Below are positions 9,646 to 18,547 of a stretch of DNA of 64,000 nt, in pieces. Both the position numbers and the translations under genes were made by a program. The notes beneath the pieces are model-generated. The model did not search any database and was not told where the DNA came from. It was given only the letters and a program-made list of their open reading frames with translations. Position 1 is the stretch's first letter. Every line of letters starts with the position of its first letter. The DNA is taken from the NCBI RefSeq assembly GCF_900111515.1, contig NZ_FOHS01000004.1:288634-352633 (forward strand), in the 5' to 3' direction. Source of the DNA: Hymenobacter actinosclerus. GTDB taxonomy: Bacteria > Bacteroidota > Bacteroidia > Cytophagales > Hymenobacteraceae.

Positions 9646-10332
9646 ATGAACCACTTCGTTTTTCGCGTTTCGGCCATTTTGGCCCTGTTGTTGGTAATGC
9701 TGGGCGGTATCCCCGCGGCGCAGGCGCAGAAGTTCGGCTACGTCGACTCCGAGTTTATTCTCGGCAAGATGCCGGCTTACAGGCAGGCGCAGCAGGAGCT
9801 GAATACGCTGGCCGCCAACTGGCAGAAAGACCTGGAAAACCAGAAAGCGGAACTCGACAAGCTGCACCGGAATTATCAGGCCGAAGAAGTCGTTCTGACG
9901 GAAGCCATGAAGAAAAAGCGCCAGGATGAAATTCTGGCCAAAGAGCAGGAAATCAAGACCAACACCAACAAGATTTTCGGCTTCGAAGGACAGCTGTTCC
10001 GCAAACGGCAGGAGCTGACCAAGCCGGTGCAGGATGTGGTATTCGAGGCCATTGAGAAGGTGGCCAAGAAAAAGCAGCTGGCCATTGTGTTCGACAAGGC
10101 CGGCGACCTGACCATGCTTTACACCAACCCCGTGCACGACTACACCGAATTCGTACTCGAGGAACTGGGGCTGGCTTCGCCCGAAGCCAACCAGCCCGGC
10201 CAGAAGGGTCCGGTGAAAACCATTACGCCACCCACCACCCCGGCCGGCGAGGCACCAACGGCCGACACCGAGGAGCCGGCCCCGGGCCGGCCAGCGGCGC
10301 GGCCCGCGCGCCCGGCCAGCCGAAAGAAGTAA
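9646..10332 (+). CDS. Skp/OmpH-family periplasmic chaperone
   Basis: 228 residues. The signal peptide ends in AQAQKFGYVD, and the mature chain starts with the family's FGYVDSEFILGKMP block. The centre is a long charged coiled coil (about residues 45-120). The C-terminal 40 residues are a Pro/Ala-rich tail (PAPGRPAARPARP), longer than in E. coli Skp. It would hold unfolded outer-membrane proteins on their way to BamA, encoded directly upstream. A second copy follows. Confidence 0.9.
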   Translation: MNHFVFRVSAILALLLVMLGGIPAAQAQKFGYVDSEFILGKMPAYRQAQQELNTLAANWQKDLENQKAELDKLHRNYQAEEVVLTEAMKKKRQDEILAKEQEIKTNTNKIFGFEGQLFRKRQELTKPVQDVVFEAIEKVAKKKQLAIVFDKAGDLTMLYTNPVHDYTEFVLEELGLASPEANQPGQKGPVKTITPPTTPAGEAPTADTEEPAPGRPAARPARPASRKK

Positions 10333-10369
10333 CTTTGCGCATCTAACTCTCTGACTTTTTCCTTTTTTG

Positions 10370-11002
10370 ATGACGACCACCATGAAGAAAATCCGCGTTG
10401 CCCTGGCCATTGCCGCCCTTACCCTCACTACGGCTACTGCGTCGCTGGCCCAGGCGCCGCTGAAAATTGGCTATACCAGCGTGGAGTACGTGCTGAGCCA
10501 GATGCCCGAAAGCAAGCAGATTGAGTCGCAGCTGAAAGACTACAGCACCCAGCTTAAAAACCAGCTCGACACCAAGTACGCCGAGTACCAGACCAAGGGC
10601 GAAGCCTTCCAGAAAGGTGCGGCCACCATGCCCGACCCGGTGCGCGCCGATAAGCAGAAGGAGTTGCAGAACCTGCAGCAGTCGATTCAGGAGTTCCAGC
10701 AGAACGCCGAAACGTCGTTGCAGCAGAAGCAGCAGACCCTGCTCAAGCCCGCCCTCGACAAGCTGCAGCAGACCATTGACGCCGTAGCTACCGAAAACGG
10801 CTACACCTACGTGCTGAACTCGGACGGTGCCAGCCCGGTGCTGCTGCACGGCCCCAAGGAAGGCGACATTTCGGATCTGGTGCTGAAGAAAATGGGTATC
10901 ACGCCCGGTGCCGCTGGTGCCGCCAAGGTAACCACGCCGGCCGCTCCGGCTCCTTCGGCAGTGCCCGCCGCCACCAAAACCAAAACTAAAACCAAGAAGT
11001 AA
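10370..11002 (+). CDS. Skp/OmpH-family periplasmic chaperone, second copy
   Basis: 210 residues from the ATG at 10370; the in-frame ATG at 10382 (MKKIRVALAIAAL) would serve equally well and gives a tidier signal peptide. Mature start near AQAPLKIGYTSVEYVLSQMP, then a Gln/Lys-rich coiled coil. The end is a Thr-Lys repeat (KTKTKTKK). It is the tandem partner of the preceding gene and probably shares its role. Confidence 0.88.
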   Translation: MTTTMKKIRVALAIAALTLTTATASLAQAPLKIGYTSVEYVLSQMPESKQIESQLKDYSTQLKNQLDTKYAEYQTKGEAFQKGAATMPDPVRADKQKELQNLQQSIQEFQQNAETSLQQKQQTLLKPALDKLQQTIDAVATENGYTYVLNSDGASPVLLHGPKEGDISDLVLKKMGITPGAAGAAKVTTPAAPAPSAVPAATKTKTKTKK

Positions 11003-11004
11003 GC

Positions 11005-11052
11005 GCCCCGGCGAGTTACTTCAGGGCTTTGTATGCGCAGCCGGGGCTTTTG
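11005..11052 (+). terminator. Rho-independent terminator after the second skp gene
   Basis: GCCCCGGC (11005-11012) pairs with GCCGGGGC (11040-11047), followed by TTTT. The loop is long (27 nt) and a competing stem CAGCCGGG/CCCGGCTG overlaps the right arm, so the structure is less certain than other terminators here. Confidence 0.5.
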
Positions 11053-11132
11053 TCCCGGCTGCTGCTGTTTGCCCCTGCGGCCTGCCATATTGCACAGCCG
11101 CGCCCATTCCCGGCCACCGACTACCCCGCTAC

Positions 11133-12248
11133 ATGGCAGAACTGGAAGACGAATTTCCCCCGCACTTCGCCCAACCCCCGGCCAACGAGGCCCGCACTGA
11201 GGAGCCGGGAGAGGAGGACGAAGACGAAAGTGAAGGCGGCGACGAGCTGTATGAGCACCACCGCATTCAGGCCAACCGCAAGCAGGAACTGCTGCGGCTG
11301 GATAAGTTTCTGCTTCAGCGCATCCCCAAAACCTCACGTACCCGCATCCAGAACGCTATTCTGGCCGGAGCCGTGCAGGTAAACGAGCGGGCGGTAAAGT
11401 CCAACTACCGCGTCAAGCCCTTCGACGTTATAACGGTAACGCTGCCCGAGCCGCCGCGCGAGTTCAAGGTAACGCCCGAGCCGATGGACCTCGACATCCG
11501 CTACGAGGACCCGGAGCTGCTGCTGGTAAACAAGCCCGCCGGCCTGGTCGTGCATCCGGCGTTCGGCCACTGGCAGGGCACGCTGGTCAACGGCCTGGCG
11601 CACCATTTGGCCAGCCTGCCCACCGGCCGCAACGGCGAGGTGCGCCCTGGCCTGGTCCACCGCATCGACAAGGACACGTCGGGACTGCTGGTGATTGGCA
11701 AGTCGGAGTACGCCATGACCTATCTGTCGAACCAGTTCTTCCATCACACCATCGAGCGCACCTACCTGGCGCTGGTGTGGGGCGTGCCCGCCGCAGCAGT
11801 GGGTACCATCAGCACCAACATCGGCCGCAGCATCAAAGACCGGAAGGTGCAGGCGGTGTTTCCATTCGAAGGTGAGTACGGCCGTACTGCCGTTACGCAC
11901 TACAAGGTGCTCAAATCCTTCGGGCTGGTGGCGCTGGTGCAGTGCAACCTCGAAACCGGCCGCACCCACCAGATCCGGGTGCACATGAAGCACATCGGGC
12001 ACCCGCTGTTCGGCGACGCCACGTATGGCGGCGACCGGGTGGTGTACGGCCAGCGCACCGGCGCCTACAAAGCCTTTGCCGAAAAAGCCCTGGCTTTGCT
12101 GCCCCGCCAGGCCCTGCACGCCAAGTCGTTGGGTTTCGAACACCCCATCAGCCGCGAGTTTATGCAGTTTGAAGCCGAGCTGCCCACCGATTTCGCGACC
12201 GTGCTGGAACTGTGGGAGCAGTATGCCGGAGAGCAGGCCGCCGGTTAA
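11133..12248 (+). CDS. RluA-family pseudouridine synthase (RluD-like)
   Basis: 371 residues. The first 50 residues are acidic (EEPGEEDEDESEGGDE), then an S4 RNA-binding domain (LRLDKFLLQRIPKTSRTRIQNAI .. VNERAVKSNYRVK) and the catalytic domain. The signature GLVHRIDKDTSGLLVIGK contains the catalytic Asp, and ETGRTHQIRVHMKHIGHPLFGD is the second family block. It isomerises uridines in 23S rRNA. The acidic N-terminal extension is longer than in E. coli RluD. Confidence 0.92.
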   Translation: MAELEDEFPPHFAQPPANEARTEEPGEEDEDESEGGDELYEHHRIQANRKQELLRLDKFLLQRIPKTSRTRIQNAILAGAVQVNERAVKSNYRVKPFDVITVTLPEPPREFKVTPEPMDLDIRYEDPELLLVNKPAGLVVHPAFGHWQGTLVNGLAHHLASLPTGRNGEVRPGLVHRIDKDTSGLLVIGKSEYAMTYLSNQFFHHTIERTYLALVWGVPAAAVGTISTNIGRSIKDRKVQAVFPFEGEYGRTAVTHYKVLKSFGLVALVQCNLETGRTHQIRVHMKHIGHPLFGDATYGGDRVVYGQRTGAYKAFAEKALALLPRQALHAKSLGFEHPISREFMQFEAELPTDFATVLELWEQYAGEQAAG

Positions 12249-12271
12249 TAACGCTACCCCGAGAGACAAAA

Positions 12272-12301
12272 AAAGGCCCGCTACCGAAGTAGCGGGCCTT
12301 T
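12272..12301. terminator. Bidirectional terminator between convergent rluD-like and TPR genes
   Basis: A perfect 13-bp stem, AAAGGCCCGCTAC (12272-12284) with GTAGCGGGCCTTT (12289-12301), and a CGAA loop. A-rich and T-rich flanks on both sides allow it to work for both converging transcripts. Confidence 0.88.
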
Positions 12302-12345
12302 GCTTTTTCGGCACCCTGTAAGAGCAGACTGCCGAAGTACTTTGC

Positions 12346-13965
12346 TTACTTGCGACGAACCGGGGCCTTGGCGGGCTTCGTGATGGCGTCTACCGCCGTC
12401 TTAGCCTGCTCGTCGGCGGGGTTCAGCACCAGGGCCTGCTGCCAGTAGGGGAGCGAGGCAGTCTTGTCGCCCTTCTGGTAGTAGTAGTAGCCCAGGTACT
12501 TGTTGGCTTCCACCAAACCCGACTTGTAGCTCTCCGGCTTTTCGGATGCGTTGGCCATCTTGATGTACTCCTCATAGTACGGCTTGGCCAAGCCCTTCTT
12601 CGAGTCGGGGTCGAGGTTGGCGTTGGCCCGGGCGCGCATCTGGTAGCCAGGCACGTACTCGGGGCGCTCCTTCAGCAAGGCACCGTAGAGGCTGTCGGCG
12701 GGCATGTACTGCTCGTTCTGCTCATAAGCCCGGGCCAAGTACACTTTGTCGGTCAGCTCGCCACCGCCGCTCTCCTGCATCATCTGCCGGTAGGTCGAAA
12801 TGGCTTTGGGGTAATCCTTGGCTGCGAGGTAGGCCTTGGCCAGCTCCTTGCGCAGTTCTGCTGCCTTCTTGGGGTCAGCCTTGATGGCGGCATCCACCAG
12901 CGCGGCACCCTCGGCCGTTTTGCCGCCCTTGATCAGCATCTTGCCGTAGTACACGTTGTCCTCCGGAATCAGCTTGTCCTGGGCCTTGGCCACGGTCATG
13001 TACTGCTGCATGGCGGCAATAGCCTCATCATTCTTGCCCATCTCGTACAGCGAGTAGGCCTTGATGCGGTTCATGGCGAGGTTATTAGGGTCGGCGGCCA
13101 GCACCTTATCAATTTCCACCATGGCCTCGGGGTACTTCTCGGTCAGGTACAGGAAGGCCGCGTTCTTAGCCGTGGTTTCGGTCGATTTCTCGGCCAGCGT
13201 GGTGTACTTCTGGAACTGCGCCAGCGCGTCGTCGTAACGACCGGCGAAGTAGTAGGTTTCGGCCAGGGAGTTGTAAGCCGGGGCGTAGTTGGGGTCGATG
13301 CTGATGGCCTTCTCAAAGTTCTCCTTGGCCGCGTTGTAGTTGCGCGAACGTAGGTTGAGCTGACCGCGACGCACGTAAGCCTGCACGTTGTTCGGCTCGC
13401 CGGTGTTGGCGCGCTCGTAACTGTTCATGGCCTCGCCGCCGCCCGTCTCAATCTTCTGATACAGGTCGCCGCGGGCAATCATGAGGCCCGCATCGTCTTT
13501 GCCGGTTTTGGCGGCGAATTTCTCGCCTTCCTTCACGTACTCCAGTGCCTTGGTAACGTCCTTGGTGCCCGACTCGGCATAGGCCTGGGCAATCATGGTG
13601 AATACGTTCAGGTCTTTGCCTTTCGAAGCCTTAACGGCTTCGTCGAACTTGGCCTGCGCCTCGGCGGCGTTGCCTTTGGCCAGCGCGGCACGGCCGGCGG
13701 CAATCATGGTCATGGGCTCCTTCTTGTCGTAGCTGACGCGGCTGAAGTAGTAAGCAGCCGAATCGGGCATTTCGCGCATCTGGTACAGGCGGCCCAACTG
13801 GAACGAGGTTTCGTTGGACTGTCCCTGCCGAAGAAGCGTAGACCGGGCTTCATTGTAGCGCTCCATTTGCAGCGCCTTATCGACGGCCGTGTTCTGGGCC
13901 AGGGCGGCAGTGCCGGAAACAGATAAAGCAGCGAGGAGGGTGAGCTTCCAGGGCTTAATGTTCAT
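12346..13965 (-). CDS. Secreted tetratricopeptide-repeat protein
   Basis: 539 residues with a signal peptide (LTLLAALSVSGTAALAQ). The rest is a chain of TPR units, for example PNNVQAYVRRGQLNLRSRNY, PNYAPAYNSLAETYYFAGRYDDAL and PEYVPGYQMRARANAN, followed by a short basic tail. It is periplasmic. It is the last gene of the exbB-exbD-exbD-tonB-tonB-pstS-like group; this association with TPR proteins is common in Bacteroidota, and a scaffolding role is inferred. Confidence 0.88.
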   Translation of the reverse strand: MNIKPWKLTLLAALSVSGTAALAQNTAVDKALQMERYNEARSTLLRQGQSNETSFQLGRLYQMREMPDSAAYYFSRVSYDKKEPMTMIAAGRAALAKGNAAEAQAKFDEAVKASKGKDLNVFTMIAQAYAESGTKDVTKALEYVKEGEKFAAKTGKDDAGLMIARGDLYQKIETGGGEAMNSYERANTGEPNNVQAYVRRGQLNLRSRNYNAAKENFEKAISIDPNYAPAYNSLAETYYFAGRYDDALAQFQKYTTLAEKSTETTAKNAAFLYLTEKYPEAMVEIDKVLAADPNNLAMNRIKAYSLYEMGKNDEAIAAMQQYMTVAKAQDKLIPEDNVYYGKMLIKGGKTAEGAALVDAAIKADPKKAAELRKELAKAYLAAKDYPKAISTYRQMMQESGGGELTDKVYLARAYEQNEQYMPADSLYGALLKERPEYVPGYQMRARANANLDPDSKKGLAKPYYEEYIKMANASEKPESYKSGLVEANKYLGYYYYQKGDKTASLPYWQQALVLNPADEQAKTAVDAITKPAKAPVRRK

Positions 13966-13999
13966 AAGAGAAAGGGTTGGTGTAGGGTAAGGAAAAAAA

Positions 14000-14956
14000 T
14001 CAGTTCGATTTCACGTCAATGATACGAACCTGGCCGGTGGCGGGCATCAAGCCGGACTTGAGCATGATGAGCTGGCCCTTGTTGCCTGCCACGAAGGATG
14101 CAAAACCGGTGCCAAGACCGGCCCGGGCCTCGCGGCTGATAACGTACAGCTCGCGGCGCAACGGGTATGTCTTCTGGGCCAGGTACGCCTGGTAGGGCTG
14201 CACGTAGTCGTCGGGGGTGTTGTTGGCGGCTTTGGGGCTGATGCCCGCTACCCGCACGCGCTCAAGCAGCTTCTGCACGCCCTTATCGTCACGGTCCGAA
14301 ATCCAGTTCACGCCAATTACGCCAATGGCATTCGGATGACTCGCAACGTAATCAAGCAGGGCCGGGTTCGACTCGGAGGCAAAAATGCCCTTGGCCAGCG
14401 CCGTACCGCGGGTGATGGAATCCTGCACGAAACGGGCGGTGCTGGAGTTGTTATTGTCGAAAACGGCCGTAATCTCGCCTTTTTTGTTGCCGGCGCTAAC
14501 CTGGCTCCATTGCTTTAGCTGGCCCGTAAAAATACCGCGCAGCTGCGCCGTGGTCAGCAGCGAGTCGGGGTTGCTGGGGTGCAGAATGATGGCTACCCCA
14601 TCGACGCCGATGCGGATGGCGCGGGGCTCAATCTGAAGGGTTTTGAAACTGGCCTTCTCGCTTTCCGTGAGCTGGCGCGATACAACGGCCAGCCGGACGC
14701 TGTCGTCCATGAATGCCTGCATCACGTCGCGCTCGGGCTTATACAACGCCCGAATCTGCGCCCCCGGGTACAGCTTCTGAAACGTATCGACCTCCGATTT
14801 GATAATGGGAGCAAATGTTTCATCAACGCCGATGCTGATAGCCCCGCTGGTAGGAGTATCGGTAGCGCCCGGCGACTTGCTGCCGCCGTTGCAGCCCGCC
14901 AGCCCAAAGGCCCCGAGCAAACCGGCCGTCAGGCCCGTAAGGATGCTATGCTTCAT
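14000..14956 (-). CDS. PstS-like substrate-binding lipoprotein
   Basis: 318 residues from the ATG at 14956, which sets a lipoprotein signal with lipobox GLAGC at once. An upstream in-frame ATG at 14995 would start inside the preceding gene. The body has the type II phosphate-binding-protein pattern: ISIGVDETFAPII, VRLAVVSRQLT, TAQLRGIFTGQLKQW, DNNNSSTARFVQDSI and HPNAIGVIGVNW. No pstCAB genes are nearby, so it may serve the TonB system or sense a ligand and not feed an ABC importer. Its start overlaps the preceding gene by 11 bp. Confidence 0.85.
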   Translation of the reverse strand: MKHSILTGLTAGLLGAFGLAGCNGGSKSPGATDTPTSGAISIGVDETFAPIIKSEVDTFQKLYPGAQIRALYKPERDVMQAFMDDSVRLAVVSRQLTESEKASFKTLQIEPRAIRIGVDGVAIILHPSNPDSLLTTAQLRGIFTGQLKQWSQVSAGNKKGEITAVFDNNNSSTARFVQDSITRGTALAKGIFASESNPALLDYVASHPNAIGVIGVNWISDRDDKGVQKLLERVRVAGISPKAANNTPDDYVQPYQAYLAQKTYPLRRELYVISREARAGLGTGFASFVAGNKGQLIMLKSGLMPATGQVRIIDVKSN

Positions 14957-15200
14957 CGCGGTCTTTTTTGAAATACTGTTGATAGGTGCGGACAAATCTA
15001 ACGATTCCGTAAAATACGAAGATGACGGCCAGCAGTTGGCGCGCCGTTTCGTCGAGCCGCAGCATACCGGCCGGTACCAGCCACAGGCTTACGCCCAGGG
15101 CTACGTACAGCACCGCCATAAACAGGGTGAAGTAGCGCACCAAACCGGGCGACTGACCGGGGCGCTTAAGGCGTTCGTGGGTGGGAGGCAGATCAGACAT
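14946..15200 (-). CDS. Small two-helix membrane protein
   Basis: 84 residues. A polar N-terminus is followed by two hydrophobic segments, about residues 22-45 (YFTLFMAVLYVALGVSLWLV) and 55-70 (LLAVIFVFYGIVRFV), and a basic tail. I do not recognise a named family. Its end overlaps the start of the PstS-like gene, so the two are translationally coupled and it belongs to the TonB cluster. Confidence 0.72.
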   Translation of the reverse strand: MSDLPPTHERLKRPGQSPGLVRYFTLFMAVLYVALGVSLWLVPAGMLRLDETARQLLAVIFVFYGIVRFVRTYQQYFKKDRDEA

Positions 15201-15402
15201 GGGGAAAGGAGGTATGCAAAGCGGAGAAGCCCCGCAAAAGGATCAAACGTAAAAATAGAAGCTTTTTGTTCGGACGCCCGCTGCCCCCGCTTGCTGGTAG
15301 GCAGAAACGTCGGCACCCAACCGGTTATTTTACCAGTTGGGTGCCAGCTACAAAAAAGGGCTGAATTGGGCGCTGCAGTGCCTGCTGCGGCGCAGGCCAG
15401 GG

Positions 15403-16239
15403 TTACTGGTAGGTGAAGGTGATGGGCAGGTTGTAGCGCACCGGCACGGCGCGGTTGTTCTGGTAGCCCGGCTTCCAAGCCGGCATTTGCCGGATAACCC
15501 GGCTGGCTTCCTCATCGGTGCCGTAGCCTAGGCCCTTGAGCACCTCCACATCGGTAATAGAGCCATCGGTGTTTACCGTGAAGGCAATAAATACGCGCCC
15601 GCCTACGGCTGCTTTCAGGGCCTGGGTAGGGTAGTGCAGGTTGCGCTGCAGGTACTTGGCCAGTGCTGCCTGGCCCCCGGCAAACTCGGGCATCACCTCC
15701 ACCGAAACAAAGGGCTTGATAACGGCTGGTGCGGCCGTGTTGGCCGCCGTGTCGTTGCCCGGCGCGTCGGGGCCGGCCTTGTCGGCAAAGCCACCGGTAC
15801 CATCACGGTTGATGTTGCCCAGCGCTACCGGACCATCAACGGCCGGCGCGGCTATAGCAGGCTGCTCGGGCTTCTGCACCTTGGTGTCCTCCACGATAGT
15901 AGGCGGCAGATCCTGGCTGAGCTCGGTGCGCAGCGTAATAGTAGCCTGCGAAACCGGGGGCTTCGTTACGGGCGGCTGCGCAATGGTAGGCGGAGGCATC
16001 ACCTCGAATATTGGCCCGTCGGGCACGATGGGCGCGGCCACCACCACCGGTGGCCACCAGTAGCTCGTGGCTATCGGCACGGCAATGAGCACGGCCGTAA
16101 GGGCGACGGCCAGGGTAACGGCCCGCAGCAGGTGGCGGCCGTAAAGCTGGCGCAGCGCGTAGGCTCCGTAGGCCTTGTTGCGGCCCTCGAACACGATGTC
16201 GTCGAGCGAGGGCAGGGTAATGGGCGTGTTGACGGTCAT
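15403..16239 (-). CDS. Energy transducer TonB, second copy
   Basis: 278 residues. The N-terminus carries the Bacteroidota TonB signature SLDDIVFEGRNKAYGAY, then one transmembrane helix (about 36-58), a Pro/Val-rich periplasmic linker and a C-terminal TonB domain (GGQAALAKYLQRNLHYP, GRVFIAFTVNTDGSITDVEV, MPAWKPGYQN). It passes proton-motive energy from ExbBD to outer-membrane receptors. It lies downstream of its paralogue across a 248-bp gap that contains a terminator. Confidence 0.93.
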   Translation of the reverse strand: MTVNTPITLPSLDDIVFEGRNKAYGAYALRQLYGRHLLRAVTLAVALTAVLIAVPIATSYWWPPVVVAAPIVPDGPIFEVMPPPTIAQPPVTKPPVSQATITLRTELSQDLPPTIVEDTKVQKPEQPAIAAPAVDGPVALGNINRDGTGGFADKAGPDAPGNDTAANTAAPAVIKPFVSVEVMPEFAGGQAALAKYLQRNLHYPTQALKAAVGGRVFIAFTVNTDGSITDVEVLKGLGYGTDEEASRVIRQMPAWKPGYQNNRAVPVRYNLPITFTYQ

Positions 16240-16419
16240 GGCTTATAGAAGTTAAGTGAACGAAACGCGGATAAACTTCTCAAGCCATTCCTCCTGCCCT
16301 CGGCTGCTGCACTGGCTTTCAAGAACTAAACGCGCAGCCGCCACCCGGTAGTATGCACGCCGACTATATTTTTCAGATCGGATACTGGCTAACCCCGGCT
16401 ACGCTCGCACAAATGCAAA

Positions 16420-16453
16420 AACCCCGAACCAGACGAGCGTCCGATTCGGGGTT
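16420..16453 (-). terminator. Terminator between the two tonB genes
   Basis: Stem AACCCCGAA (16420-16428) with TTCGGGGTT (16445-16453); read on the minus strand it follows the upstream tonB gene and is followed by a T-rich stretch. It suggests that the downstream tonB gene has at least partly separate transcription. Confidence 0.7.
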
Positions 16454-16487
16454 CAGGAATTCAGTTGCCGCAAACGGCTAACCGGGG

Positions 16488-17318
16488 TTACTTAATGGAG
16501 AAGGTAATCGGAACGGTGAAGTAAACCGATACTGCCCGGCCATTCTGCTTGCCCGGCGTGAAGCGGGGCAGGCTTTTAACAACCCGCATAGCTTCTTCGT
16601 CGCAACCGGCACCAATGCCTTTCTGCACTTCTACGTTCGAAACGGATCCGTCGGGGCCCACTACAAACTTTACGAATACACGGCCTTCCACCTGGTTGCG
16701 CAGGGCCATGGCCGGGTACTTGGTGTTCTTACCGATGTACGCCAGCAGAGCCTCCTGTCCGCCGGGGAATACCGGCATCTGCTCTACATAGGTGTACGGC
16801 TTGGTTTCAACCACCGTCTCCACTGCCTTGGTGCCCTCGCCGGGCTCCAGCCCTTTCAGGTCGGCAGGGTTGTCGGTGTTGCCCTTTACCGTAACGGCGG
16901 CCACTACTTTTTCCTTGAGCTCCTCCTGATCCGGAATTTCTTCCTTGCGCACCTCCTCGTCCTTTTTCACGACGGGTGGGGTGAACTTAATCGTGGAGAG
17001 CTTGGGTGGTGGCGGTGGTGGCGCCTCCGGTGGTGGGGGCGGGGGGGGCGGGGGGATGTTTTTGTCCAGCGGGGGCGCTTCCATCAGCTCGTTCACCTTG
17101 AGCATCTTGTCTTCCACCACCACTTCTTCCTTCTTCAGCATCCGCGCTATCAGCGGGAAGGCAATCAGAAGGGCAACGATGGCAACGGAAATCAAAACGG
17201 CCCGGGTTACGTGCTTGCCGTACACCCGCCGGATTATGTAAGCCCCGTAGGCCTTATTGCGCCCCTCGAAGACGATGTCGTCGAGGGAGGCAGCGGCCAA
17301 CTGTGTGTTGTCCATCAT
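16488..17318 (-). CDS. tonB: Energy transducer TonB, first copy
   Basis: 276 residues. The N-terminal LDDIVFEGRNKAYGAYIIRR and a membrane helix at about 38-58 are followed by a linker with an uninterrupted Pro run flanked by Glu (NIPPPPPPPPPEAPPPP, about 89-107) and a TonB C-terminal domain (GGQEALLAYIGKNTKYP, GRVFVKFVVGPDGSVSNVEV). It overlaps the preceding exbD by 4 bp (ATGA), so it is translationally coupled to it and is the main TonB partner of this ExbBD set. Confidence 0.95.
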   Translation of the reverse strand: MMDNTQLAAASLDDIVFEGRNKAYGAYIIRRVYGKHVTRAVLISVAIVALLIAFPLIARMLKKEEVVVEDKMLKVNELMEAPPLDKNIPPPPPPPPPEAPPPPPPKLSTIKFTPPVVKKDEEVRKEEIPDQEELKEKVVAAVTVKGNTDNPADLKGLEPGEGTKAVETVVETKPYTYVEQMPVFPGGQEALLAYIGKNTKYPAMALRNQVEGRVFVKFVVGPDGSVSNVEVQKGIGAGCDEEAMRVVKSLPRFTPGKQNGRAVSVYFTVPITFSIK

Positions 17319-17836
17319 AATCCAGAAGATTTAATCAGGTCTTCATCAGCCTTCGAAATGTCCACCAGCGCGTATTTCTTCTGGTTGGTGATGTTCATCT
17401 CGTCGAGGATGTCGACCATGTTTTTGTAGTTGGAGTCGTCGGCCGGCTTAATCAGCACCACCAGATCGGGGTTGCTGTGACGGGAGAGCAGCTCTTTCCG
17501 GATGCCATCGGCCCCGTAGTTCGATTCCTTCAGCTCGGGCTTGGTCTCATTGTTGAGCAGGCCGTCGTAGTAGTAAATCTTGTTGTCGGCGCTAAGCAGC
17601 ACGGTGAAGGCATTGGAGGCCTTAATCTCCGACTTCTCTGCCTCATCCTTGGGCTTCACCGGCATGTTGATTTCCATGACGGTGGGCTTGCTGAACGTGG
17701 TCGTCAGCATGAAGAAGGTCAGCAGCAGGAAGGCCAGGTCAACCATCGGGGTCATGTCGATTTTGGTCGACATTTTTTTCGCCCGCTTTTTCCCGCCTTT
17801 TCCGCCGCCGCCGCCTTTAGGTTGTATTTCTGCCAT
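17315..17836 (-). CDS. exbD: Biopolymer transporter ExbD, second copy
   Basis: 173 residues. A Gly/Lys-rich cytoplasmic tail (GGGGGKGGKKRAKK) is followed by IDMTPMVDLAFLLLTFFMLTTTF, the single helix with the conserved Asp in MVDLAFL. The periplasmic part contains VLLSADNKIYYYDG and a DEMNITNQKKYALVDISKA end. It forms the proton-driven motor with ExbB. It is 14 bp downstream of the other exbD and overlaps tonB. Confidence 0.95.
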   Translation of the reverse strand: MAEIQPKGGGGGKGGKKRAKKMSTKIDMTPMVDLAFLLLTFFMLTTTFSKPTVMEINMPVKPKDEAEKSEIKASNAFTVLLSADNKIYYYDGLLNNETKPELKESNYGADGIRKELLSRHSNPDLVVLIKPADDSNYKNMVDILDEMNITNQKKYALVDISKADEDLIKSSGL

Positions 17837-17850
17837 GATTTCTGTGCGGG

Positions 17851-18477
17851 TTACTTACCGGCCACCGGTTTGGTTTCGAGGTCGGTAATGAGGTTGAACC
17901 GGTTAATGTTCTTCTCCTGCATCAGTTTGATGACTTTCTTCACCGTCGGCACATCCGCCTGTCCGTCGCCTTTAATGGCAATGTAAGGAGCGGTGTTGAA
18001 CTGCTTCTGGCTGAGCGAGCGGGCGGTAACCACCCATTCAATCAGCTGGTTGTTGAGCGAGTCGGCCGGAATGCCATCCTGCTTCACCAGCTTGCGCTGC
18101 TCGGGGTCGAGGCTCAGCAAAGCGGGCAGCTTTTCGATGGGGGTGCCAAAGCTGGCACCAGCCCCGCGGAAAGCCTGCGTCTGGGCGGGCGTGAAGCTTA
18201 CACCATACTTGGCTCCGACCTGCTTGAGCAGCTCATCCTTAATCTCGTCGTCGCCGACGCCGAAGAAGATGCGCTTGTCCTTGTCGATGGCTACGGTGAG
18301 CACGTGCGACTCGGGCAGGCGGATTTCGGAGGTTGAAGAAGGCGTGTCCACCACCACGGCCTCTTCCGGGGCAAACTTGGTGGTGAGCATGAAGAAAGTC
18401 ACCAGCAGGAAGGCCAAGTCCACCATCGGCGTCATGTCGAGCGACGGGGAGGTTCTATGAGGCTTTACTTTAGGCAT
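17851..18477 (-). CDS. exbD: Biopolymer transporter ExbD, first copy
   Basis: 208 residues. DMTPMVDLAFLLVTFFMLTTKF gives the membrane helix with the conserved Asp. The periplasmic part is longer than in its partner, with an inserted region of about 60 residues (QTQAFRGAGASFGTPIEKL to DGIPADSLNN) before the usual TAPYIAIKGDGQADVPTVKKVIKLM end. Two unlike ExbD proteins in tandem are normal for Bacteroidota. Confidence 0.94.
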   Translation of the reverse strand: MPKVKPHRTSPSLDMTPMVDLAFLLVTFFMLTTKFAPEEAVVVDTPSSTSEIRLPESHVLTVAIDKDKRIFFGVGDDEIKDELLKQVGAKYGVSFTPAQTQAFRGAGASFGTPIEKLPALLSLDPEQRKLVKQDGIPADSLNNQLIEWVVTARSLSQKQFNTAPYIAIKGDGQADVPTVKKVIKLMQEKNINRFNLITDLETKPVAGK

Positions 18478-18547
18478 TGCTGGAGGAGGTTAAACGCGTG
18501 ATTCAGAAACGAACATCTCACGGTTTTAGTGCACTAAGGCGCTAAAA

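Noticed and set aside
14956..14995. Upstream ATG at 14995 as start of the PstS-like gene
   Set aside because: It would add 13 polar residues before the lipoprotein signal and deepen the overlap with the preceding gene; the ATG at 14956 gives a normal signal.
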